A stretch of DNA of 64,000 nucleotides from Chamaea fasciata (lineage: Eukaryota > Chordata > Aves > Passeriformes > Sylviidae). The stretch lies in the NCBI GenBank assembly GCA_029207755.1, contig JARCOQ010000002.1, positions 42,425,744 through 42,489,743 of the forward strand, read 5' to 3'. Positions 22,052-31,990 of this stretch are shown here, in pieces (position 1 is the first letter of the stretch; every line of letters begins with the position of its first letter). The notes beneath the pieces are model-generated. The model ran no database searches. It saw nothing but the letters and a program-made list of their open reading frames with translations, and was not told the origin of the DNA. The position numbers and the translations under genes are program-made.

Positions 22052-22577
22052 TGTAGTAGTTTGAAGGCAAAACAAATGAGAGGTTCCAAGTCAGAGATAC
22101 AATTTAATAGGAAAAAAGAAAAAAAGGAAAGAAAGTAAAATAAAATCGATGCAATAATACAAAAGACCACTGACAGAGTCAGAATACAACCTGAGCGTAG
22201 TGATGGAAGCAGTCCAGATGAGGTGGTCTTCCTGAAGCAGTGATCCTGTAGAAAGGTCTGGTAGCTCGGGTCCTCTGGGAATCCAGTGGGTAAGCGCCCC
22301 TCTGGTGTTCAGAGTCTCAGCTTATATCCAGGCTGGAATGCTTGGTTTCTCCCTCTGGGCGGAGCATCCCACAATGGGATGGTGAGTCATGTGATAAGGC
22401 CTGATGGGCCCATTAACAGGAGGTAGTCCAGGAGGGGGTTATCTGTGAGCTGTGTAGCAAAGGTGCTGATGGCCCATTAACAGAAGATAAGCCAGAGTGG
22501 AGGAGGCAGGGAGCACTGCCTCACCTGGTTTCAACAGTTCATGAAGATGGTGATAGAATATACTTCAACCCAGGACA
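22052..22577 (-). repeat. 5' LTR of the ERV
   Basis: 526 bp, TG...CA, 525 of 526 bases identical to the LTR at 16357-16882. In sense orientation U3 carries a TATA-like GATATAAG (plus-strand 22321-22328) and the duplicated motif at 22401-22419 and 22466-22483. The plus strand has AATAAA at 22139-22144. The right target-duplication copy, ATTTT, is at 22578-22582. Confidence 0.95.
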
Positions 22578-24488
22578 ATTTTGAACACTGTTTAAAATCG
22601 AGTCTTGTTAGATGAGGATCAGATGAGCTCATTACTTTTGTTCATCCTGCCTTAGCTTTGGACAAGAAAATATTATACCTTATACTTTTTAAATATGATT
22701 CTTTACTCAAGTGCAGGGATGCTAATGACCAGTTTAGAGTGCTATAGAATTTGATAACAAAGAATACTCTAAGGACAGCAAACTGGAAGATTGCTCCAAT
22801 AGCGAACACTTTTGATATGACAATGAATACAAGCCTTACTAAAGAAAAAGAATGTTTTAGAAAAGATGATTTATTTGTATACAAAAATGGAGAATAGAAA
22901 CAATGGAATTTATTATGAAATATTTTCTGAATTGCCAATGAAACTAAACATAATGTCACATATGATCCAGCTGTTATTTGACTTGTATACAGAACAGCTT
23001 CCCAAGCACTGGAGTTACATTTCAGCGGCCAGATTCTCAGCTGGGTAATTATCATCATCACACGGATGCCTACGGAATTACGTTAATTTACACAAACAAA
23101 TTCCATACTAGCTTTAAAAAATAAACCTACTTCTAACTGGAAGTAAAAAAAGTTTAAAAGTGCTGCAACCCATGGGAACCCAGGCCTTACATTTGAATAG
23201 GGCAAGACATTACTATTCTTAGCCATCAAATGTTAAACTGTTGTTTTAAAAGGAAGGTTTTAAACTACAACCATTACAAGCAGAGCATTTGGAGAGGAAA
23301 GAATTCCTAAACTAATGCTTATCTACAGAGAGCAAAGTTAGAGAACTCCTAAGAAAAAAACCCATAATAGCTTTTAATAACAACAACAATAGGAGAAATC
23401 TGTGATCATGTAGCATTTTACTTAGCTTGGGGTCATCTTCCTACTCCTCTGAATATAACACACACTAGCTGTATGCAAACTAGGTCTAGCACGTAAATAC
23501 CAAATAAATCTATTTCTATTTTATTGTAGTACTATAAAAGATGACTTGATCTCCAGAGTTAATAAGCATCTTCAATTTATCTGGCATACTCATAACCACC
23601 AAACATCAAGTCAGTTATCTTCATATAAAAGTGTGTTATCATGTACAATTCTCCTTTTTCAAGATCAGGCAACAAGTCTATCTAATCTAATTTTCTTCTT
23701 CAACATACATATGATTGGTTTTCTCTCATGTTACTTTTACATTCTTTTACAACACTTTTTCAAATAGTTTGTAGTATGGGGACAGGTTGTTTGGTTCCAG
23801 TTACATTATACATTTAGGGCAACTAAAATCATTGACTTCAAAGGGAACTAAAAGTTCAAGTTTTTCTAAAGTCTGAGTCTTACTTGCACTGAGGCACAGT
23901 TACACTATCATGGAAGGATACAGAGGCCTTAATATAAACAGGAATCAGCCTTAATTCATTAGCAAACAGAACAGTTAATTCTAGTCTCAGCATGCCAGAG
24001 TAATTGCTGTGAGCCTGATTCTCTATTAAACTACATGTACTGACACCAAATCAACTTTGTTTGGAGGGTATTTAAAGCCCTCTTTACAAAGTAAACATGA
24101 CTACAGAAGCCAAAAGGTAGTGAAGAATCAGGTTGTGTGCATTTGACACTGATTCCCTTATGATATGAGGCTTATGTTGTGCATCTCGGAAGATCTTTGT
24201 TGTTTCATTAATTTATTTAACTACATAAATCAGTGAACTGGGGAGTCAACAGACTCAATGTCTACCACGGTTTTCACTGTGTGTTTCTGAGCAAGGCATT
24301 TGCAGTTTTTGTGCCTCACCTTTCGTATCTCAAATATAGAGACAATTGTTCTTCCTCAATTTCACAAAGACTGCTGAGACTAAATCAGTCTATGTGATCT
24401 TCAGTCCTGGACTCTGTCCTCTGTGTGCTACCTGGTTTTTGAGTGTTTAGCACCACGAGATGTGGATACTGGTTTCTTCTGACAAACC

Positions 24489-24496
24489 CAAATAAC

Positions 24497-24552
<56 letters not shown>
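24489..24552. repeat. (AAT)n / (TAA)n microsatellite
   Basis: About twenty near-perfect AAT units in a row between AACAATAATAAT at the start and AATAACAGCC at the end. Long pure trinucleotide arrays of this kind usually vary in length between individuals. Confidence 0.95.
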
Positions 24553-24554
<2 letters not shown>

Positions 24555-25262
24555 GCCTTAGAAGTGCCAGGTATTGCTGTGAATCTACATTTCATTGCAT
24601 ATTTCATTATTTTTAGATTAAAATCTTGTGTCTTAAATTTTTCTTCCTGAATACTCTGGAGCCAATGAGCTTTTCATTCTGTATAAAAAAATAGGTTGTT
24701 TTTGGGGGAAAAGGGCTGGGAGAAGAGGGGTGTGGAGGGGAGTTATGCACAGAGAAATAAACAATCATCAGAACAGAGCCTTAATCCCTGCTGTCAATGT
24801 TGTACCTGTGGTGTCACTTTTTTTACAATGGGAATAGAGCCTTTAACCAGATACTACTCTGTGAGGAGCTAGTATTGGCAATGCAACTAGAAGAGAAATT
24901 CACTACATTTTAAAGTACTGTGCACATAGTTGTCTTATTTGTAATTCCTAAAAATGTAGGTCAACATGTACTTTCAAACACTGTCTGTCTTTATGATATA
25001 TTAAACAACTACTGCATCTCCTCACTACACAATTGCAGCCGTTAGAAATGTCTGATAAACTGATAATTTGTTGAAATGCATCATTTTCTTTTCAGATGCT
25101 TTGCAACATGATATGTAAGTAAAAGCTTGAATAAGCTGTAGAATGAGTTAGAGTTCAGTGCATTTGTATTCTTTTTTCCCTCTAAGGAAGCATGAATATT
25201 GACAACAGAATTAAAATCCCAAAAATTACAGAAATTAGATAAATCTTACTTGTTAGCCAATT

Positions 25263-25288
25263 TAAAAAAAAAAAAAAAAAAAAAAAAA
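25263..25288. repeat. Poly-A run
   Basis: An A run of about 26 bases with no retrocopy recognisable upstream of it on the plus strand. No target duplication was identified. Confidence 0.85.
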
Positions 25289-28200
25289 GAAAATATTTAA
25301 TAAGAAAACACAAACTTTGCAAATTAAGATTCGGTCAATTCCAGTTAGGAAATGGAAAATGTTGAAAAATCTTGACAAAGGTTTATTTGGATTCATAGGC
25401 CTGGCAAATGAGTGGATAAAAAGTATTGTTTTGGACTCCTAAAATTTTTAAACTTTCATTGCTTTTATTTTAAGTTTGACAAAGAAGAGTAAAAATCTTC
25501 CTCTACTCATTAAAATACTTTACACATGAATTCTTAAGATATTTTGGCTTGCTCAAAATTGTATCTGTCCCATGTAAGAAGCAGAAAATACCTTAGGAAT
25601 CAACCGAAGAAAAGATTTAGAGGTGGAAAATGTTTGTTTATTTCATTTATGCCTTCAGTATGGAATAGACTCACCAATCTAACCTCAAAATGGCGACTCT
25701 CCTGTGCTCACAGAAAATGGTGCACGCTTGACTGAGCCCCCAGGCACACTGCCCTGTGCTGAGATCCCTTCTGCCTCAGACAAACAGCTACTGGTACCCA
25801 AGCTGTCTGTCTGAAAGCCAGGGTGGGTGGATCCCACCCTTGATCACAGAGATTTCAGTCTCAGCCTTTCAGCTCCCTTAGGGAGTAGATGCTTCATTGC
25901 CCTCCTTTTACATAGTTAACATCCAGGAAGAGTGCTTTTTCCCTCACTGAAGACCCCGGCACGATGGGAGCTCCTCCAAGTCTCCACCTTGGCTTTTTAC
26001 ACAGAGCAGGCACAGCAATTTCAGCAGCCTTTATTCAGTCTTGAAGGTCTTGAAGTCTTGAAAAAGGAAGGCTGAGGGTTTATTCTCTACATGGGCATGG
26101 AACCCTACCACAGACATGGTGGACTGTTTAAGAAATCATTAAATACCAAAAGAAAATCGTGAATAGCAAAAATTTGCATTGCTCATTTCTCAGAGTCTAG
26201 AGACTATCTTTCAAATAAGTGAATGAAATTAAAATTCTAAAAGAGGAATTGCCCATTGCTCACAGAAGCTATTGGGAGTGGCAGGCTCTTTATGGAGGGG
26301 TAGGTAAATATTAGTTTAAATTCAAACTGAGGAATTCAAAATCCCAATCCCGAGCTGCTAGAGTGGATCACTGTCTTTGAAAGTATTTAATTCATTTACT
26401 TCTCAGAGAAAGTAACATTTTAGGCTAGGCCTGAGTTATGCAGGGATGGATGCTCAGTGTGTAACCAGCAGAGATGACTGCTCCCTGGGAGCAATGCTGG
26501 GAGCCAGCTGACAGCACCCCCAGCAGCCTCACAGGCTACAAGGGCAGCTCAAACTGATCACAGGCTGCCAAAGGCTCACCTGGCAGCTGAAGAGCTTCTA
26601 CAGAAAGGTAAAGCGTAGAAGTAGCAAACCCAAAATCTGTGCGTGGTAAATAAAAGCAATGTCTAAAGAAACTGGCATTTCAGCTGTAGTTCAATTACTG
26701 CCATTCCTCGCTGCTGTGGCTCCAAATCTGCACAATCTGTGAAAACTGAGTTTTCCTGCTCCATGAAAATTGTGGAAGGACAAAGCGAGCCTCCTGTAGC
26801 AATAAAGTTAGTCTCCAGGGAGAAGGCTGCACAAGATAAGGGTGGAAGGAGGACAAAGATAATTCCTTCCATCCCTGCACAGCCCTGGGGGAGAAGTGAA
26901 ACTAACCATTGCCAGAGCCCTTAAGACCCTGTAGAAATATCCATCACTGGAGTGGGGCTTGTGGGATGAACAAAAACACTAAGGACCTGGAGTCAGCACA
27001 GAGATGCAGGCTACTGACTCCCTGACTCCCTAAGGATAAGTTACCTCTGTGGCACAGCTGCAGTAACAGCTGGATATAACTCTTGTGCTGGCACCATGTC
27101 TACACTGCATAGTGTCTACATTGCAGAAAGGCAAATGTCTACATTGCAGGCTTTTTCCCCTTTCACCTTCTCCCCCGTGAGGTTTCTTTACAGGAAGGGA
27201 CTGTCAGAAGACATATCTGGCAGCAAGATGTGACAGTGAGCAGGGAAATAGTTGAAAATTTTAGTGGTAGTTGCTAAGTATTAAGGTACTAAAACTGAGG
27301 GGATGAATTGTGGAAAATATTCTAGTCATAATCTTAGTAATAAAAACCTTTCAGGGCTGGCACTGCTCTGCAGCACTTTCGAGAATTGTCCATTTTGGTA
27401 AAGTTTTCAATGCCAAGGAAATAGTTCAGCTATTTAGTAATAATTCATATTAGTTTGTCATTTAAAAATAATTACTGCATATTATTCAGGGAGAAAAGTC
27501 TTCTCTGTGCAGATCATTTTAATAATTTTGCTGACATCCAGCTTGTGTTGTATGTTTTAAAAGAACAAGCTATGCCAGGACGTAACTTTAAAATACACAA
27601 GTCTCAAATCCCATCAATCACACCATTGAAATGCACAGTTCATTTTATTGGGATTTTTTTGTGCTCAATTCTCTGTGGAAAAGAGCCTAATTCTCAGAGA
27701 AGCTTTTAAAACAAAAGAGAGCCAAAGCTTACTGAGCACTGAAAAAGAGATGCATATGTGAACAAGTGTCAGAAAAGTAGAACATGTTTTTTCTTGTGGT
27801 ATCCTCTTTCACTCTACCATGCTTCACAGCCCAACTGGAGCCCCCCGAGTACATAGTGAATGGAACAGTAAATTTCTAGCTGTCCAAAAAGCACTGGGAG
27901 ATCAAATTTAATTCCCCACAGCAGTTCTCCACCACTCTGTGCTTGGGTGAGGAACAATGGCCGCATTCTGCCTAACGCATGCCATGTGCTTCTCTGTGTC
28001 CCAGGAGGAACTTGGCCTCGACAAAACCCCTCCCGCAAGTTCTGCCTGCAAACAGCAACTCTGCACCACCCCACACCATCCTCAGTGACATTCAGGATAA
28101 AAAGTGTCAGGTTTTCCCCGCGGGGAAACTATGAGGGGATAGCACTGTGGTCTAAAAAATACATCAGAGAACAACAAACATCAGGGAGAGAGGTTATTTA

Positions 28201-30825
28201 AGCCGAAGGACAATGTTGGCATGAGAACGAAGGGGTCATACTGAGATGCACAGGATAGGTGGTTCTGCTGACACTAAGATAGCAAAGCCTTGGGCGGCTT
28301 TAAGCGAAAGCAACAGTAATCTTCACTGCCACATGCAGGCAATTTCTCCAGAATGCCATTCTTATTAACTGAAAAGGTGATGTGAAGTCCAGATAGTAAA
28401 CACCAAAAGTGTTTGCTTACTTGGTGAAATGGAAACAAACATAGGAGAAGTTTGCTCACTGACAGCGCTTCTTTTTTCAGCTACAGGTAGATGTCTGAGT
28501 GCTCCTGCCCTTTTAAAAGGATTGTCTGTGGTGGCTCATGGCACATTTTGTGCATGAGCTCATTCTGACAGTCCACAGCAGTGAAAAACAAGAATTTCCC
28601 ACTGAAAGAAAAACTTAATATAAAAAAACTACAGAATAGAACCAGTTTGATGGGATAAGAATTTAAAATGGACTAATCAAGCATCACATGTTTTTTCCCC
28701 TTTATGGACTAAGTGAAGATTAGAAGAAACTATGTTCATCTTATTGGTTCATCTTACTGGTTTCAGGGCATTAGAACAGATAAAAGAAACACATATTTCT
28801 CTCTGATGCAACTCATTCAAAGCCTGAAATCAGTTCACTCCAAGACATCTAGAACATTATGATGGTATTAATTTCACTGATCATGCAAATCTTAATGAGC
28901 TGTTCCTTGCAAATCACTTTGAAGCAGTGCACAGGGCTGAGACTGTCATTCCCTCTGCCTTTTACAATCCATGCAAAGGATTAAAACTGTACTATCAATC
29001 AATAATTAATATCTTCATTACCAGCAGGATTTAATAATAATCCATTTGTAATAGAATTAAAGCAGATAAAACAATATTATGTGAGCACTGTCAAAGCACC
29101 CTGAAGTGGAACTAAAATACTACAGAACCTCAAGACTCATAGATAGCTTTACTTCCCAGAAAATTCATGCACAGGTCTTCAGGGGAAAAAACCCCAACAA
29201 ACCAACAATTACAATCATTGTGTAAACCACACAAAATGAGCACACTATTTTTAATATCAGTAAAAAGTACCAGTGTTTCTTTGTCTCTCTGCTTCTCAGA
29301 TGTTCAAGTTCTCTTTATTCCTTGGCTAGCCTATTCATAACTGTTGCACAAGAGCATATTTGGGCAGGATGCACAAACTCTCATACTCAGCACAGTCATT
29401 GCTGACCCGTCCAGGCCAGCAGCATAAATGTTACATAATGTCTACCAGGTGCCTAAGGGGACATGGAAAAGACCAGACCATGAACAGTAAACTGGTGCTC
29501 CTGCATCCTAGGCACTCCCACATTTTTGTGGCAACATTTGGTAAGTTCGGATGGAAAGTGCAAATACAGAGAAATCCATCATTTTCAAACATAGCATTTT
29601 AAAACACTGCCCAACTTCATTTAGCTTCAAAGTCAGTTAAGCAAAATTCACAGTTATAGCATTCTAATGACTTGTGTTGTGGCTTTGGACTCTAAGCTTT
29701 GCATCAAAAAGACCTGAAATGAAGTTTTCTATAGCAGTTCATTTTCTGGATCTATGTATCAAAAGCAGTTTATAAACATCACTGAATTGTGGTATTAACA
29801 GCAAACATATATTAAAAAAGAAACTAATATAAAATGAAAAGAACAAAAAAATATCAAATGATTGGAAATGGTCACATTTTTTAAGGATTTGGGCAAAAGG
29901 CAATGAATCAGTTCATAGAGCAGTGGCTCACAGAAATGGCTGCCCCCATGTCACATTCTGTTGAATATTTACCTGTATCTCAGCTTCTCTGGTACTTACA
30001 CACCTGTAACATAATGCACAGACAGGGCAGTGGAGAGGCTGAAGCACAAAAGCACAATGCACACATTTTACTGCCCCTGCTGGAGGCCTCCTAACTTCAG
30101 CACTGCTGCAGAATATATGTGCAATAGAAAGTGCATAATACAATTAGATCTATATTGCATAATTACATATTATATGCAAAACTGCATAACCATGTCCATT
30201 ACATGTGCAATAAATACCATATATTTAACTATTGATAGTAGAGAACATATAATAACAGCAAAGAAAAAAAAATCATAAACTAATTGGAGCATTTGGAAGC
30301 TGGAAACCTTGTCAAAGTAGATTAGTCAACACGTCCTTTTCACTTCTCAATTAAAAGAAGGCTTTAATATGACTATCATAATTTATTCATTTAATAAGGC
30401 TGCAGGCCACATTTGGTCAGCATTATCAAAACTTCCACAACAGTATACACATTTCTTAAATATTTTGTTACAGCTTTTCTTACACCTCAGGGTCCCTATC
30501 CTCTGCCATATGAATTTATCTTCAAATCCTCTGCCCCAGGAGAGGTGAAGGGAGGGCTGCCACCCCTGGTGGCCAGTGGTGTGGTTGTCCATGCTAATGA
30601 CTCAGGGCAGGCCAGGTCGAGCAGGAAGCATCAGCTCTCAGGGCTCTGAGCCTGTATGAAAAGCTTGGTTAAATTTTCTTCAGGGTAAATTTTTAGGCAA
30701 AGGCTAAATGTTTTAAGAGAAAGGTGAGACTCTGTCTTATATAAACAAAAAAACCCAGAAATTTTCCAAATCCATCTCGAAAGGTGCCTAAATGCAGACT
30801 TTTCCTACTAAATATTCCCTTGTGT

Positions 30826-30873
30826 TGGATTTGATGAACCTTGTGCATCCCTTCCAACTCTAAAGATGCTGTG
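30826..30873 (+). mobile_element. CR1 3'-end fragment, sense
   Basis: About 50 bases matching the CR1 3' terminus in plus orientation: GTTGGATTTGATGAACC, then CCCTTCCAACTCT, then a TGCTGTGAT end. It abuts the antisense CR1 at 30874 tail to tail. Confidence 0.65.
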
Positions 30874-31190
30874 ATCACGGAGTCACAGAATGGGTCAGAT
30901 TGGAAAGGACCACAGGGGGTCATCTGATCCAACCTCCCTGCTCAAGCAGGGCCATCCTAGAGCAGAGGATTGTGTCGATTGTTCTTGAATTTTCCAGTGA
31001 GGGAGACACCACAACTTCTCTGGGCAATCTGTCCCAGTGCTCGGTCACCCTCACAGTAAAGAAGTCCTTCCTTATGTTCAGGTGGAACTTCTGTGCCCAT
31101 TGCCTCTTGTCCCAGCTGCCTGGCACCGCTGAGAAGTGCCTGGCCCATCCTCCTGACGCCCTTCCTTCAGATACTTACACACCCACTGAT
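30874..31190 (-). mobile_element. CR1 LINE 3' fragment, antisense
   Basis: Read on the minus strand it encodes the CR1 C-terminus (FHLNIRKDFFTVRVTEHWDR region, minus-strand frame within 30920-31126) followed by the standard CR1 3' tail. The diagnostic tail shows on the plus strand as AGTCACAGAATGGGTCAGATTGGAAAGG. It lies directly upstream of the CUL5 CpG island and is 5'-truncated. Confidence 0.85.
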
Positions 31191-31386
31191 TCTGTAACTA
31201 GAATACTTGTGACAACTGGCACGAAGCGTGACGGCTCAGCCGGAGATTGGGTGCAGGGCAGCGACTCGGCTCCGCAGCGCACGGCTCAGTGCGGGCGGCC
31301 GTGCGGTGCCGTGCCCGCGGTGCCCTCCGCTCCCTCCGGCCGGGCGTGCGGGGCGCCGCTGCCGCGGCACCCGCGGGGACTAGACG

Positions 31387-31411
31387 GCGGGCCGGGCCGG
31401 GCCGGGCCGGG

Positions 31412-31412
<1 letters not shown>
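31387..31412 (+). repeat. (GGGCC)n G-quadruplex-prone run in CUL5 promoter
   Basis: Four to five GGGCC units ending in GGGG. Closely spaced runs of three or more G on one strand can fold as a G-quadruplex. It joins directly to the TTAG array. Confidence 0.8.

Positions 31413-31456
<44 letters not shown>
31413..31456 (+). repeat. (TTAG)11 tetranucleotide microsatellite
   Basis: Eleven perfect TTAG units inside the otherwise GC-rich CUL5 promoter island, about 510 bases before the start codon. It is not the vertebrate telomere repeat (TTAGGG). Confidence 0.95.
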
Positions 31457-31645
31457 GTTAGTTCTGCGCCTACAAACCACATTGCCCGGTCCCGCCGAGC
31501 GCAGGGCTCCGCGCTGAGCCCGGTCCCGCGGGGCCCTGAGGCAACGGCGCGGGGCCCGGGCGGCGCGGGCGGCGGGCCGGCAGGGGGCGCTGCAGGCGGG
31601 GCCCGCAGCCGCGCTGGGCGGCGGGGCCGCTCCCGGCGCCGCATC

Positions 31646-31711
31646 ATGTGGGTCCGGCCCCTTCCATGGAGCCGCGGCCGCCGAGCGCCGCCCGGGCGGA
31701 CGCCGCCATGA
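31646..31711 (+). other. CUL5 upstream ORF 1 (21 codons)
   Basis: ATG at 31646 runs 21 codons to TGA at 31709-31711. It overlaps a second upstream ORF at 31666-31719 in another frame. Relevant only if transcription starts upstream of 31646, which the sequence does not prove. Confidence 0.4.
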
Positions 31712-31719
31712 GGCTCTGA
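31666..31719 (+). other. CUL5 upstream ORF 2 (17 codons)
   Basis: ATG at 31666 (context CTTCCATGG, G at +4) runs to TGA at 31717-31719. It overlaps upstream ORF 1 and lies about 250 bases before the main start. Confidence 0.4.
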
Positions 31720-31877
31720 GGGGCGGCTGCGTGCGGAGCACCCGGCCGGTCCCAGGGCTGCCGAGCTGCCCCAACCTCGCCGCGGGACAGGGAAGCTCAA
31801 CGCTGAGGCCGCCGCCGCTGCTGCTGCTGCTGCTGCCGCCGCCGCGGGTCCGGGCGGGCGGCGGGCGGCCCGGGGCC

Positions 31878-31883
31878 ATGTAA
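31878..31883 (+). promoter_or_regulatory. Start-stop element (ATG TAA) upstream of CUL5
   Basis: ATG immediately followed by TAA, 84 bases before the CUL5 ATG, in context GGGGCCATGT. Minimal start-stop upstream ORFs are known to hold ribosomes and lower downstream initiation. Its inclusion in the mRNA is likely but not shown. Confidence 0.45.
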
Positions 31884-31966
31884 AGCGGCAGCGGGCGGTG
31901 GGAGCCGAACCGAGCTCGGGCAGAGAAGCCGCCGCTGCCGGCCAGAGGGGCCCCGCACTGGGGATC

Positions 31967-31990
31967 ATGGCGACGTCTAATCTCCTAAAG
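31967..31990 (+). CDS. CUL5: CUL5 coding exon 1 (residues 1-8)
   Basis: Encodes MATSNLLK; the donor is AAG|GTGAGA. The ATG context is GGATCATGG. The frame stays open upstream to a GTG at 31898, but no in-frame ATG extends it. Confidence 0.95.

Larger units (their letters stand above)
16357..22577 (-). mobile_element. Full-length endogenous retrovirus / LTR retrotransposon (gag-pro-pol, no env), antisense
   Basis: A 6,221-bp proviral structure on the minus strand: 5' LTR 22052-22577, primer binding site 22030-22047, Gag-like frame from 21970, protease, reverse transcriptase, RNase H and integrase to 16976, a short purine-rich tract, then 3' LTR 16357-16882. ATTTT flanks both ends (16352-16356 and 22578-22582), giving a 5-bp duplication. 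Only 93 bases separate the integrase stop from the 3' LTR, so there is no env. All gag-pro-pol lies in one frame but is cut by nine internal stop codons. The reverse transcriptase resembles ERVL-like (class III) elements and the 5-bp duplication agrees. The Lys-type primer site is more familiar from class II elements, so the class is tentative. Confidence 0.95.
22578..30825. other. Intergenic region between RAB39A and CUL5; no gene seen
   Basis: AT-rich DNA with only short chance frames. The first kilobase is probably the displaced RAB39A 3' UTR: AATAAA occurs at 23120-23125 and 23503-23508. It also contains an (AAT)n microsatellite at 24489-24552 and a poly-A run at about 25263-25288. A somewhat GC-richer island at about 25690-27200 has no recognisable coding sequence. 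I see no RNA gene. Confidence 0.65.

Noticed and set aside
31413..31456. Interstitial telomere
   Set aside because: The unit is TTAG, not TTAGGG.
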